Source of the DNA: Photobacterium sp. GJ3
GTDB lineage: Bacteria; Pseudomonadota; Gammaproteobacteria; Enterobacterales; Vibrionaceae
Reading direction: 5' to 3'
Assembly: GCF_018199995.1 (NCBI RefSeq)
Contig: NZ_CP073579.1
Location: 186,001-250,000, forward strand
Length of the DNA: 64,000 nucleotides
Part shown: piece after piece, positions 35,686 to 45,219 of the stretch
Layout of the letters: each line of letters starts with the position of its first letter
Position numbering within the stretch: the stretch's first letter is position 1
Notes under the pieces: model-generated
Databases searched by the model: none
Told to the model about the DNA's origin: nothing
The model's input: only the letters and a program-made list of their open reading frames with translations
Position numbers and translations under genes: made by a program

Positions 35686-35958
35686 CGTCTGAATTTTCGT
35701 AAGAACGCTGGCATAAAGTCACAGACTGCGAGCGCAGTCAGAACGCCAGTTTGGCGCTGGTACAGCAGTGCCTATCACTTTCTTAACACTGTCTCAAAGT
35801 GTGCCATAATTTAATCCTTTTCTACTTTCCGGAATAATTGAAAAGTCTTTTATTTATAGTTACTTATCAACTCTGTCTCAATATTCTCAACAATGAGATA
35901 AGTGAACTTATTTGCTAGGTAGATAATTACAAGGATTGAGTGATATAGGAAAGCCGTC

Positions 35959-36612
35959 ATGTGTTGTAATCCTCAGTTTGTGTTCTACACCAAAAAAAGC
36001 ATTCAGAGTGATGCGCTGTGTAATGTGCTGAAAAATAGAGGGGCACTTGATATTGTGCAAGTGTCTGAAATTTCAGAATTAGAGTGCTTCGTGAGGCAAG
36101 GAAGCGCGATCTTGATTCTTGATGTCGAGGTTCCGGAAATCGATGCGATTCGTCTGCTGACGCAAAAGTTGTGGAAACAGTCGAACAAGTTGATTCTAGC
36201 GAATGTGCAATCCGATTATGACTATCAGCTCGTTCGCCAGTGGAAAAATTGCTATGGTATTTTTCCTCAGGACACCAGCTTTCAGTTTTGGATTGCCGGT
36301 GCGCAGAAAGTCGCATCCGGTGAATATTGGTTCTCACGTCAGGTGATGGCCGACTTAATTGCATTCTACAGGGAAGATATGCTGGAAAGGCAAAATGCAG
36401 TCAGTCAAAAACCAATGACGTTAACAAAAAGAGAAGAAGATATATTGAAGCTGATTTTGCAAGGTGAGAGCAACGCAAAAATTGCAGAGTTGCTTTTTCT
36501 GAGTGAAAGTACAGTGAAGACGCATTTATATAATGCGTTTAAAAAAATTGATGTCAAGAACCGTCGTCAGGCGCGCGATTGGGCCAGGGAACAGCTTTTC
36601 TTGCAACATTAA
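35959..36612 (+). CDS. LuxR-family regulator of the VpsT/CsgD type
   Basis: A 217-residue protein with an N-terminal receiver-like domain and a C-terminal LuxR helix-turn-helix (LTKREEDILKLILQGESNAKIAELLFLSESTVKTHLYNAFKKI, about residues 154-196). Between them is WFSR at residues 124-127, matching the W[F/L/M][T/S]R motif by which VpsT binds c-di-GMP and dimerises. Phosphoacceptor residues are not in the usual places (ILILDVEVPE keeps one Asp), consistent with ligand rather than phosphate control. It precedes the pilus operon in the same direction, so it is a likely activator of adhesion genes. CsgD itself lacks the WFSR motif. Confidence 0.85.
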   Translation: MCCNPQFVFYTKKSIQSDALCNVLKNRGALDIVQVSEISELECFVRQGSAILILDVEVPEIDAIRLLTQKLWKQSNKLILANVQSDYDYQLVRQWKNCYGIFPQDTSFQFWIAGAQKVASGEYWFSRQVMADLIAFYREDMLERQNAVSQKPMTLTKREEDILKLILQGESNAKIAELLFLSESTVKTHLYNAFKKIDVKNRRQARDWAREQLFLQH

Positions 36613-36640
36613 TTGTCAATTTTATTCAATGATTATAACG

Positions 36641-36664
36641 AAGGAGGCAATGCCTCCTTTTTTA
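36641..36664 (+). terminator. Terminator after the VpsT-like gene
   Basis: AAGGAGGC-aat-GCCTCCTT followed by a run of T. It lies 29 bp past the stop, so the regulator and the pilus genes are separate transcription units. Confidence 0.9.
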
Positions 36665-36813
36665 TTTCTTTTTTTCTCAGCACATTCTGGTTTTGACCTT
36701 TGAGTTTCAAGTTTTGATGGCTGGTGAAGTGACATTCATACTTTTCTCATACTTTACGATGAAAAAGACACACTAGAATATTAAATAAGAGAGATGAGAA
36801 GCGGTGCTCGAGA

Positions 36814-37287
36814 ATGTCAGACAACAAGATATTTCAAAAACAACTTGGAATCATATTGTGCCTGATGACGATGTCAGCATCCGCAAATGAAAGTGTGAGA
36901 TTAAACTTGAAGGGTAAAATCAGTCAAAAGTGCAGTATTTACAATCTGATGGATTCTGTTGATTTATCTGATGTAACAGCAAAAACAATATCCTTCGGTT
37001 TTTATTGTAACTCGCCTTTTGATATATCGGTTTCATCTCAGAATGGCGGCTTAAAAAGTGGTGGTTATCTTGTTCGATATCAATACTCTTTAGAAATTCC
37101 AAAGGCTGGATTAAATATTCACGGTGAGAGTCAGCGAAGCAGGGCTCATGAAAAAATCGTCAATATTGAAAAAGTCCCCTTTGAGAGTCGGGGGCAGCTT
37201 CGGGTGAATCTTATCGACCAACTTGAAATGGCTGGCCATTATGAAGAAACACTGAAAATTAATTTGTATCCGAAAAGTCTTTTATGA
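36814..37287 (+). CDS. Pilin-like secreted protein 1 (minor subunit candidate)
   Basis: A 157-residue protein with a signal peptide (MSDNKIFQKQLGIILCLMTMSASA, cleavage before NES). The mature part of about 133 residues has only two cysteines, in KISQKCSIYNL and FGFYCNSPFDISV, likely a disulfide as in chaperone-usher pilins. The pattern KC...D(V)DL...YCN...GLK is shared with the next protein, so the two are paralogous subunits. It lies at the front of the pilus operon, 91 bp before the second subunit. Confidence 0.7.
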   Translation: MSDNKIFQKQLGIILCLMTMSASANESVRLNLKGKISQKCSIYNLMDSVDLSDVTAKTISFGFYCNSPFDISVSSQNGGLKSGGYLVRYQYSLEIPKAGLNIHGESQRSRAHEKIVNIEKVPFESRGQLRVNLIDQLEMAGHYEETLKINLYPKSLL

Positions 37288-37377
37288 ACATTCATTTTTG
37301 TACCTGTGAGTGTTTGTAAGTGAGAGCAGTAAAATAAATATAAATGCGTTAATTATTAAACAATGATGGAGTTTATC

Positions 37378-37917
37378 ATGAATAAGTTTATGTTATCAGC
37401 TGCAACAGTACTCGTTCTTTCTTCACTGTCTATGACTGCATATGCCGACGGACGTGACCGTGGCCCACAAAATGGTCGTAACTGTAATGGCGATGTCTGT
37501 GAGCTGAAAATTATCGCGGAAGTTGAAGAGAAGTGCTATTGCCGGTTTGATGGTATGGATTATGTCAACCTGGGCAAACTGAATGCCTGGAGTCCAACAA
37601 CGTCACAATCCAAAAAGCTGAAAATTTACTGTAATACCCGTAAGGCTGATGTTCAGGTGAAAACCAAAAACGATGGTCTGAAAGGTCTGTATGATCACCA
37701 TGGTGATGAAGATGTCGAATATGTCATCCAGTCGGGTAGCTACAAGTTTGATACCAAAGCAGATGGTCATAAAGGTTATCAAATGTTTGCCAACAACTTC
37801 ATGGGCGATTCTCTGGACATCGTCGTGAAAAGCAAACCTTATGACTTTAAGAAAGTTAAGCCGGGTCACAAGTTTGACATCGCTTACTTCAAAGTAACCC
37901 CAGTGAAATACCATTAA
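37378..37917 (+). CDS. Pilin-like secreted protein 2 (major subunit candidate)
   Basis: A 179-residue protein from ATG 37378 (the frame begins five codons earlier). The signal MNKFMLSAATVLVLSSLSMTAYA is cleaved before DGRD. The mature part begins with a basic, asparagine-rich stretch (DGRDRGPQNGRNCNGDVC), then KCYCRFDGMDYVNLGKL and KIYCNTRKADVQVKTKNDGLKG, like the preceding protein. Five cysteines occur. The sequence is rich in lysine and aspartate (GDEDVEYV, KADGHKGYQ). Its position just ahead of the chaperones suggests it is the main shaft subunit. Confidence 0.7.
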   Translation: MNKFMLSAATVLVLSSLSMTAYADGRDRGPQNGRNCNGDVCELKIIAEVEEKCYCRFDGMDYVNLGKLNAWSPTTSQSKKLKIYCNTRKADVQVKTKNDGLKGLYDHHGDEDVEYVIQSGSYKFDTKADGHKGYQMFANNFMGDSLDIVVKSKPYDFKKVKPGHKFDIAYFKVTPVKYH

Positions 37918-37977
37918 TTGATGCTGGGATAAAAAAGAGTGGGAGCAATGCTCCCACTTATTTCATCAGGAGGATTT

Positions 37978-38682
37978 ATGCGCTGGTTATTCTTACTGCT
38001 GTTTTCAATGAAAAGTTTCGCCTTTGGCATTATGCCGGTCACGGTTGAGATTGGCGCATCGGGCAGTCTTGCTCAGCAAAAATTCATGGTCTCAAATGAG
38101 TTTGAAACGCCGCTTCAGGTTGAAATTGTTCCCATGGAACTCAAATGGGAAGACGACGGATATCGTGCCGTGCCTGCGGATGAAGACATTTTAATTCTTC
38201 CCGATACAGCCATGATCGCACCGGGGGCAACGCAGGCGGTAATGCTGCGATATCTTGGTGATCCCGCATTAACCCGCTCGAAAGCTTACGTGATCCAGTT
38301 TAATCAGGTCATGACGGAAAACAGTCAGAATCAACCGCAAGACGGCAGTCTGGTTTCTATGGCGGTGAGTTACGATGCCGTTGTGACGGTTGCACCGAAC
38401 CGTGCCCAATCGAATTTACAGCTTGCCAGTGCCAAACATATCGGGAATGGCCAGTGGGAAGTGCTTATTGAAAATGCGGGTAACAAACACGGCTGGGCAA
38501 CCAAGGCGGACTGGCTGATACAAACAGCGAAGGGCCCCGTGACCATTGCTGGTAAAGACATTGCGAATTTCATGGATGCAACATTTTTCCCTCCCTTAAG
38601 CTCAACCAAGACTATATTTAAGCTAAACAAAGACATAGTGGTTCGTGACCAGCTTTCATTGAAAGTGAAAGAAGTCAATTAA
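37978..38682 (+). CDS. Periplasmic pilus chaperone 1
   Basis: A 234-residue protein from ATG 37978 following AGGAGGATTT. Signal MRWLFLLLFSMKSFAF. The two-domain immunoglobulin-like PapD fold is inferred from MVSNEFETPLQVEIVPMELKWED, then ILILPDTAMIAPGATQAVMLRYLGDP, the usual donor-strand region of chaperones, and a second domain ending TIFKLNKDIVVRDQLSLKVKEVN. It would hold unassembled subunits in the periplasm and deliver them to the usher. It has a sister chaperone next door. Confidence 0.85.
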   Translation: MRWLFLLLFSMKSFAFGIMPVTVEIGASGSLAQQKFMVSNEFETPLQVEIVPMELKWEDDGYRAVPADEDILILPDTAMIAPGATQAVMLRYLGDPALTRSKAYVIQFNQVMTENSQNQPQDGSLVSMAVSYDAVVTVAPNRAQSNLQLASAKHIGNGQWEVLIENAGNKHGWATKADWLIQTAKGPVTIAGKDIANFMDATFFPPLSSTKTIFKLNKDIVVRDQLSLKVKEVN

Positions 38683-38698
38683 AGCGAAAGGATGAGGC

Positions 38699-39412
38699 AT
38701 GAAATGGATGTTCATTGCGCTGCTGTGGGGTGTCTCGTGGGGATGTCTGGCACTTGAAGTTGGCCCGCTGGTTCATGAGATTCAGTCAGATGCTGCCGTG
38801 CGAAGCACAAAGGTCATGGTCAGGAATAATTCTGCTGCCACTCAGCTGGTCGATGCACAGGTGATGCAACTGCATTTTGAATCCGATGGTTATTCGGCAT
38901 CCCCGGCCACCCGGGACGATCTGATTGTCATGCCACCTGCTTTTCGCATTGCGCCCGGACGTTCACAGGTATTGATGCTGATGTGGACAGGCACTGCGCC
39001 GTTAAAAGCGTCTCAAAGTTACAGCGTTCAGCTTTCAGCGATGAATCAGGACACTGAGAATCAACGGAATCATATTGCGATCCAGATTAACTACAACGTG
39101 ATCGTGCATGTTGCCAGTGGTCAGCATCAGGAACGGCTTCAAAGTACCCCGATTTCGGTCAGGCAAACGCCCAATGGCATCGACTTTATGGTGCAGAATC
39201 TGGGCTCTAAATATACAAAACTCAGCCATTACGATTTAAGTTTTTCCAGCCCCGGACAGAATCAGCCAGAAATCTTAACCGGTGATGTGATCGCCAACAG
39301 TGAATCGGATGCGTTTATTCCTGCTGGGCAGACAACAGAAATTCATTTGCCGAAAGCACTCTTATCCGGCCGAACTTTTGGACAGGTCACACTGAAAAAG
39401 AGGCAGCCATGA
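38699..39412 (+). CDS. Periplasmic pilus chaperone 2
   Basis: A 237-residue protein starting at ATG 38699 after AAAGGATGAGGC. Signal MKWMFIALLWGVSWGCLA. The fold resembles the neighbour: STKVMVRNNSAATQLVDAQVMQLHFESDG, then LIVMPPAFRIAPGRSQVLMLMWTGT. It overlaps the usher gene by four bases (ATGA), so translation is probably coupled. Two chaperones in one cluster suggest separate handling of shaft and tip subunits. Confidence 0.85.
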   Translation: MKWMFIALLWGVSWGCLALEVGPLVHEIQSDAAVRSTKVMVRNNSAATQLVDAQVMQLHFESDGYSASPATRDDLIVMPPAFRIAPGRSQVLMLMWTGTAPLKASQSYSVQLSAMNQDTENQRNHIAIQINYNVIVHVASGQHQERLQSTPISVRQTPNGIDFMVQNLGSKYTKLSHYDLSFSSPGQNQPEILTGDVIANSESDAFIPAGQTTEIHLPKALLSGRTFGQVTLKKRQP

Positions 39413-41859
39413 GGAAAGGATGCTGTGCGCAAACGGTTGTCTTGTGCGGTCTGTTTTTGGGCAGCATCAGCGGTTTTGCGACAACAGATCTGGTCACCCC
39501 CAGAACCATTACCTTTTCCAGTTTGCTGAACTTTTACGGTCAGCCGGTTGGTGAGGCTGTGGTGAAAGTCACACCCGAAAAAAAACTCTTCGTCCAATAC
39601 GACACCATCGCAAACTTCTTATCCCAGAAACTGACGCCCGAGAAGCTGTCGGAAATCCAGCCGCTTGTGAAAGACGGATTTATCAATAGTGATGATCTGG
39701 CGGTCCATCAGATTGATCTGGACCTCAGTGCTACCACACTTGAAACCTCGATTTCGATTCCCAAATCCATGCTGACCGACAGCGGACTGTATCTGTTTCA
39801 GGGGGATGAAACCCTTGTGAATGCAAGACCGATTGACGATTTCAGTGGCTATGCCAATTACTATTTATCTGCCAGTTATCTGAATGACGATCAAAGCGCA
39901 CTGGACTGGTTTTCCAGTAACGTCATCGAAACCGGGTTGCGGTACCAGAAAATTAACCTGTTCAATGATTTTGCCTTCGATATTGATGATGAAGACAGTA
40001 ATGTTTATCGTCTGCTGTCTCAGATCACTTATGATTTTCCGGATGAAGGGACCCGGATGACATACGGGGATTTGTTTTTCGGAACCTATGGCTTTCAGAG
40101 TGGCGAAAGTATTTTGGGTCTGAATATCAGCCGTGATTTTGGCATCATTCCAACGAAAAATGTTCGCCCGATTGCAAACCAGCAATTTGTGATTGAGCGC
40201 CCTTCCAGTGTGGATGTGTATATTGACAGTATTCTGATGAGAAGCATTCGTCTGTCGCCCGGCGCATACGATATTCGGGATCTACCGTTAACGACCGGGG
40301 TGAACAATATCCAGTTGGTCATCACCGATCCTTCTGGCCGCCAGGAAGTGATTCAATTCAATATCGCGACTGGGATCAACCTGCTGGCTGCCGGGGAATA
40401 TGAATACTCGGTGTCCTTGGGCATTGACAGTGAATTGGTGGATGACCAACTGGAGTATGATAAAGAGGATTACGTTTTCTCAGCCGGGTTTGATTACGGG
40501 ATCACCGAATCCGTGACGGCTGGTTTAAACATGCAGGCCAGAAAGCATGTCACGCAGGCGGGTGTGACCTCCGGATTTGCAAATGCTCTGGGTTTATTTG
40601 GGGCTGAGGCTGCTTACAGCCAGCACAAGGTACTGGATGACGGTTATGCTTTGCGGCTGAAGTATGACGCGTTTTCTCCATCTGAAGTGTTTACCTTCAA
40701 TGCGCAATATGAATATTACTCTCCGAAATTTTCAAGTATCAGCGACAGCGAGATTGATAGCTTCGTTGAAAACCCGGATGGGGTCGAACATCGGGTCGAT
40801 TTGTTTTACAACTATTTTCTGACGGACCGTTTGTCTGCAGGCATTGCCACCAATGCCCGCTATCTGTACAGCCATGATCTGGCTTATGCGGTCACGCCGA
40901 CCCTCGCGGGTTCCTGGTTCGGAACGGCTGCCAGCTGGAATATCCGGGCGACGTATGAAAATGATGAGGATCCGGATACCGATGAATGGCAGTTCTTTCT
41001 GGCAACCTCTATCCCGATCGATGCCTTGCTCAATACGAATCATCAGATGAGCGCCAGTTATGACTCGGTCGATTCCCGCTCTCAGGTCCGTTACAGCTAT
41101 AACGAAAATACGGGTTCGGTCGGCGGTGTCGGTGTATTTGCGCTGGTTGAAAATAATGACGATGAAAACTTTTCGGGCAGCGTGTCGGCCAACTATACCG
41201 GGAACCGGTACATCATGACATTTGATCACGATAGTCTGGTGGATGTCGACGGCAACTATTCAAACCTGAATCGGGTGGGCATTCAGGGTGCCACGGCATT
41301 CAGCGGTTCCGATTTTGCCATCGGGCGTCCTGTCAATGATGCCTTCGCCATTATCTCGGTGCATGATTCTCTGTCTGAAAGTCCCGTCATGATCAATCCG
41401 GAAGTCGATGGCACATTTGCCGTTCAGTCTGATTTTCTGGGGTCCATGTTGTATCCGAATATTGTGTCTTACCGGCCGCAGCGGATTGATTATGATGTGG
41501 AAGATTTACCCATAGGTTACGATCTGGGCGAAGGGGGTTTTGCGATTAACCCGCAACACGGCAGCAGTTATCGGTTAACTATTGGCTCCGACGCAAACAT
41601 GACAGCCTTGGGGTACTTGTTTGATGTGAGCAACAAGCCGATTCCGCTGACCGAGGGACGTGCTGTCCATCAGGGCGATCCGGATTTTGCACCAGTTGAT
41701 TTCTTTACCAACAGTAAAGGCCGTTTTGCGATTACCGGGCTGAAACCCGGCGCCTATCAGGTGAGTGTGTTTAGCCAGCAGCCGTTTACGTTTAACCTCT
41801 CAATCCCTGAAAGTGCCGGTAACATCATCCGGCTTGGTGAGATAAGGGCAGGACAATGA
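39409..41859 (+). CDS. Outer-membrane pilus usher (TcfC-like)
   Basis: An 816-residue usher. After the signal (ending ISGFA) comes an N-terminal domain with TFSSLLNFYGQPVGEAVVKV, which captures chaperone-subunit complexes. The barrel and plug follow (NVRPIANQQFVIERPSSVDVYIDS and DIRDLPLTTGVNNIQLVITDPSGRQEVIQF). The C-terminal domain has LTEGRAVHQGDPDFAPVDFFTNSKGRFAITGLKPGAYQVSV. It secretes and polymerises the pilus through the outer membrane. Length and C-terminal form suit the TcfC/alternate usher branch rather than FimD. The stop overlaps the tip protein start. Confidence 0.88.
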   Translation: MRKGCCAQTVVLCGLFLGSISGFATTDLVTPRTITFSSLLNFYGQPVGEAVVKVTPEKKLFVQYDTIANFLSQKLTPEKLSEIQPLVKDGFINSDDLAVHQIDLDLSATTLETSISIPKSMLTDSGLYLFQGDETLVNARPIDDFSGYANYYLSASYLNDDQSALDWFSSNVIETGLRYQKINLFNDFAFDIDDEDSNVYRLLSQITYDFPDEGTRMTYGDLFFGTYGFQSGESILGLNISRDFGIIPTKNVRPIANQQFVIERPSSVDVYIDSILMRSIRLSPGAYDIRDLPLTTGVNNIQLVITDPSGRQEVIQFNIATGINLLAAGEYEYSVSLGIDSELVDDQLEYDKEDYVFSAGFDYGITESVTAGLNMQARKHVTQAGVTSGFANALGLFGAEAAYSQHKVLDDGYALRLKYDAFSPSEVFTFNAQYEYYSPKFSSISDSEIDSFVENPDGVEHRVDLFYNYFLTDRLSAGIATNARYLYSHDLAYAVTPTLAGSWFGTAASWNIRATYENDEDPDTDEWQFFLATSIPIDALLNTNHQMSASYDSVDSRSQVRYSYNENTGSVGGVGVFALVENNDDENFSGSVSANYTGNRYIMTFDHDSLVDVDGNYSNLNRVGIQGATAFSGSDFAIGRPVNDAFAIISVHDSLSESPVMINPEVDGTFAVQSDFLGSMLYPNIVSYRPQRIDYDVEDLPIGYDLGEGGFAINPQHGSSYRLTIGSDANMTALGYLFDVSNKPIPLTEGRAVHQGDPDFAPVDFFTNSKGRFAITGLKPGAYQVSVFSQQPFTFNLSIPESAGNIIRLGEIRAGQ

Positions 41860-42761
41860 AAACTTACTTCATTTGCTTCATCCTGATGTTGGGCTCGGTG
41901 CCGGTGTGGGCAGCCAAAACGTGTCACTTGTCGTTGCAGAACATCCGACTGGAAAATTCAGGCAGGAATATCAATTACGATATGTTTGAGACGGGCAGTT
42001 TTGCTTTGATCCAGAATCACTTCATTGATATCAAAAATAACAGTCCTGACGGCGTGTGCGATACCGTGTTGCTGATCAAACCTCGGCAAAATGCGTTTCG
42101 GGGAGCACAGCGTTCGCAACAGTTGGAATATCAGATTCTGGCGGGGAGAAACTCGGGCGCTATTTATGAGAACGGGCTGGCGATTGTGATCCGAGATCTG
42201 AAGCCGAAAGAAATCAGAACGGTCGGTTATCAGCTGAAATTCGCTTCGCAGCAGTATGTGTCGCACGGCCAGTATCGTAATCTGTTTCAGTACTCAGCGG
42301 TCGAGTATCCGCTCAACAGAACCAATATCTACGATGAGACGAATGCTGAATTTCAGGTGCAAGTGAACAAAACGGCCCGTGTCAGTTTGTGGGGAACCAA
42401 CGACCGCCATCAGTATCAGGTGGATTTTGGAGAACTGGAAACGGGCGAAACACGTCAGTTGACCCCGCAGTTGCTGGTTCAGAGTACGGCGGATTATTCG
42501 ATTGAATTCCAGTCTCAGAATCGGGGCCACTTACGGCATGATTCCGGTGACAGCCAGTGGGATGTGGATTACGGCTTTTTCGTCAACAACCGGTCTGTCC
42601 CACTCCAGACGGGGCGCAGTTTACTGAGCTTCCGGCAGCCCGCCAGCGCAGTCGGTGACCGCTACTCGATGATGTTCCGCATCGGGAATGTCCGAAATAA
42701 GCCGGCCGGACAGTATGAAGATGTCATCACAATCACGGTGACCCCGTCTCTGGTTCATTAG
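41856..42761 (+). CDS. Pilus tip protein or adhesin candidate
   Basis: A 301-residue secreted protein (signal MKTYFICFILMLGSVPVWAA). The mature part has only two cysteines (KTCHLSLQNIRL and GVCDTVLLIKPRQN), as in single-domain tips, and ends DVITITVTPSLVH, a strand suited to donor-strand exchange. It starts inside the usher stop codon (ATGA), as usual for the last gene of a chaperone-usher operon. Size is about twice that of the pilins, fitting a two-domain tip adhesin. The receptor is unknown. Confidence 0.7.
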   Translation: MKTYFICFILMLGSVPVWAAKTCHLSLQNIRLENSGRNINYDMFETGSFALIQNHFIDIKNNSPDGVCDTVLLIKPRQNAFRGAQRSQQLEYQILAGRNSGAIYENGLAIVIRDLKPKEIRTVGYQLKFASQQYVSHGQYRNLFQYSAVEYPLNRTNIYDETNAEFQVQVNKTARVSLWGTNDRHQYQVDFGELETGETRQLTPQLLVQSTADYSIEFQSQNRGHLRHDSGDSQWDVDYGFFVNNRSVPLQTGRSLLSFRQPASAVGDRYSMMFRIGNVRNKPAGQYEDVITITVTPSLVH

Positions 42762-42817
42762 GGTGAACCGTTGACTGATTCCTGCATCAGTCAATACGGC
42801 TTTGTGGCCGAATGAAC

Positions 42818-42855
42818 CTCTGTTGTGATGGGGACGGGCCCCCATCGCAACAGAG
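42818..42855 (+). other. Long hairpin after the pilus operon
   Basis: CTCTGTTGTGATGGGG and CCCCATCGCAACAGAG form a 16-bp stem (one G-U pair in plus-strand RNA) 56 bp after the last pilus gene. No T run follows, so it may mark an RNA 3' end or a processing site. Otherwise, the 374-bp gap to 43136 has no clear gene. Confidence 0.6.
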
Positions 42856-43135
42856 ACCTTCCGGAGCCGTCTCGTCTTCAACAATAACTTTCCTTGTGTC
42901 TCAATAAGGGACAGCCGCTTTACTGCATTTACGTTTTACTCATACAAAGGTTGATCTTCAGGGTCAGGTTTGACGCCTGAAGTGCATTCGCCGCATCAGC
43001 ACCTTGTTTGACTTGCCGCCCGAATCTGAGCGACTGCAAGCGGGCAAGGTTGCTTTTGTTCTTGTCAGGCTGTTGCTCTTCCGAACTGCCGGGGAATGTG
43101 TGCGGCGCCGGATAAGAACATATTTGGAGGCAGGT

Positions 43136-44519
43136 ATGAGCCAGTTAGAGGCCGTATCTATTGCGAGCTTCAAAAAACATTTTCAGGGGAAGGTCGTGCT
43201 TCCCAAAGATGATGAATATGATGAAGTTCGCGAGATCTGGAATGCGATGATCGATCGTCGACCCGCGATCATTGCGCGATGTATCTCTGCAGAGTGTGTG
43301 GTTCAGGCGGTGAACTTTGCACGAGAGCATGATTTGTTACTGTCTGTCCGGGGCGGGGACATAACATTGCCGGGAATGCCGTGTGTGATGGTGGCTTAAT
43401 GATTGATATGTCACTGATGAATGAAGTGCATGTCAATCCAAACACGCAGAAAGTGGTCGTTGAGCCGGGGTGTCTCCTTGGTGACGTGGATGCGGCCGTT
43501 CAGAAGTATGGCCTTGCGACACCATTGGGTATTAACTCAACCACAGGGATTGCAGGATTGACCTTAGGCGGTGGTTTTGGCTGGTTAAGTCGCCTCTATG
43601 GGATGACGATCGATAATTTGTTATCGGTGCATGTTGTCACCGCCAAAGGGACGAAAGTCAAAGCCAGTGAAACCGAAAACGCTGATCTGTTCTGGGGGAT
43701 CCGGGGGGCGGGGGGAACTTTGGTGTGGTCACAAGCTTTGAATTTCAGCTGCATCCGGTTGGGCCTGATGTGCTGAGTGGTCTGATCGTTTTTCCATTTG
43801 ATCAGGCGAAGTCGGTGCTGACTCAGTTTGCACGCTTTACGGAATCGATGCCTGAAGCCTTAAATGTCTGGATGGTGACCCGTAAGGCACCGCCGTTACC
43901 TTTTTTGCCGGAATCGGTTCATGGCCGGGAAATTGTTGCCTTGGCTCTGTGTTATTTCGGTGACCCGGATGAAGGTGAAAAACTGATTGCACCACTGCGC
44001 GGTTTCGGTGAAGCCTACGGCGAACATGTGGGTGTACAGCCTTATACGGCCTGGCAGCAGGCGTTTGATCCTTTGCTGACTCCGGGGGCGCGCAACTACT
44101 GGAAATCGCACAATTTCACAGACTTAACAGAAGACGTACTCGATGTGCTGATTGAATATGCCAATAAGCTGCCTTCTCCGCACTGTGAAATTTTCATCGG
44201 AACCATTGGCGGTCAGACAACCCGGATTGCGCCGGATGCGATGGCGTATTCCAGCCGCGATGCCAAGTATGTGATGAACGTGCATGGCCGCTGGGAGACC
44301 CCGGCGGAAGATGACGCCTGCATTGGCTGGGCACGGGAGTTTTTCAAAACATCCCAGCCCTTCGCCAGTGGCGGCGCTTATATCAATTTTCTGACTCAGG
44401 ATGAAAGTGACCGCGTTGCATTTGCGTATGGTGAAACTTATGCACGGCTTGTGGCACTGAAGAAAAAATATGATCCCAACAACCTGTTCCGGATGAATCA
44501 GAATATCAAGCCAGACTGA
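43136..44519 (+). pseudogene. FAD-linked oxidase (BBE-type), two frameshifts as sequenced
   Basis: Three overlapping frames make one oxidase of about 460 residues, starting at ATG 43136 after TTGGAGGCAGGT. The first frame ends at the GG run 43355-43358 (four G; five would give RGGGHNIAGNAVCDGG, the flavin-binding histidine motif). The second changes at 43710-43715 (six G; seven would give RGGGGNFGVVTSFEF). The intermediate part has the FAD-binding core (GGLMIDMSLMNEVHVNPNTQKVVVEPGC, GLTLGGGFGWLSRLYGMT) and the end has the BBE berberine-bridge-like segment (FLTQDESDRVAFAYGETYARLVALKKKYDPNNLFRMNQN). It would oxidise an alcohol or sugar with oxygen. Sequencing error is likely. Confidence 0.85.
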
Positions 44520-44588
44520 GCCAGATGGTAAAGCACTGAAAGCACTTCAGCGAGATCGTGAAGTGCTTTGGGTTGGGATACCGGATTG

Positions 44589-45035
44589 CTAAGCCAGCAT
44601 CAGCGCACCATGCAAAAGGATCACACCCGCGGTCAGTCTGTTTCGCAGTGGCTGATAATCTGCGGGTGTCGTTTCCCCTTCGGTTTGCCGGATAAGCTTT
44701 TCCGAGAACCACACGGCCAGGTAACCCAAGGCGAGAAGCCCTGTCGCAATCAGTGCATGCTTATTGCCCTGCAAGATGGCACCCCAGGCCAGCAGAACAA
44801 AGAGATTGCTGAGGATGAGCGCATTTTTGCTGAGCCGATGTGAACTGTGGTCGATGGCATTGCCCCACAAAATGCCGGACAGAAAACTCAGAATGACAGC
44901 GCTGTAAGCAATAAACATCTGATGACCGCTCAGCTGGAAGAGCCGGATATCCGCAATCGCGAGGAGCAACGTCACGACAAAAGGCAGTAAGCCCAGATAA
45001 CCCAGCTGTTTCATGATGGTATTTTGATTTTGCAT
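44589..45035 (-). CDS. DUF3429-family membrane protein
   Basis: A 148-residue protein from ATG 45035 (MQNQNTIMKQLGYLGLLPFVV). It has about five hydrophobic helices; LGYLGLLPFVVTLLLA and YSAVILSFLSGILWG match the DUF3429 pattern. The frame extends upstream to 45179, but that part is charged and lacks a signal, so the shorter start is chosen. Function unknown. It is divergent from the deaminase gene, which begins 185 bp away. Confidence 0.75.
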   Translation of the reverse strand: MQNQNTIMKQLGYLGLLPFVVTLLLAIADIRLFQLSGHQMFIAYSAVILSFLSGILWGNAIDHSSHRLSKNALILSNLFVLLAWGAILQGNKHALIATGLLALGYLAVWFSEKLIRQTEGETTPADYQPLRNRLTAGVILLHGALMLA

Positions 45036-45219
45036 TCCTCGTTCCTCTTGTCCGAAACTGACTTCATGCTGTCTTTTGACTATAGCCTTCTGTGGCGAGG
45101 TATTTGTTTTTCGAATACTTTGTAGTGCCGCATTTAATTTAATCTCAGGCGGCTGACCCCGTATAGTTGAACCGATCAAGTCACATCATCGACGAAAACA
45201 AGCAGTAACGAGGCATTTG

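Noticed and set aside
35270..35702. Frames across tRNA-Ser and the tandem repeats
   Set aside because: They overlap the tRNA and repeat terminators; the coding look comes from the repeated sequence. A small peptide as in the E. coli tyrT repeats cannot be ruled out but is not supported.
43136..44519. Programmed ribosomal frameshift in the FAD oxidase
   Set aside because: Two separate shifts in G runs, no slippery heptamer with a downstream structure, and the same type of shift in three other genes; error or mutation is simpler.
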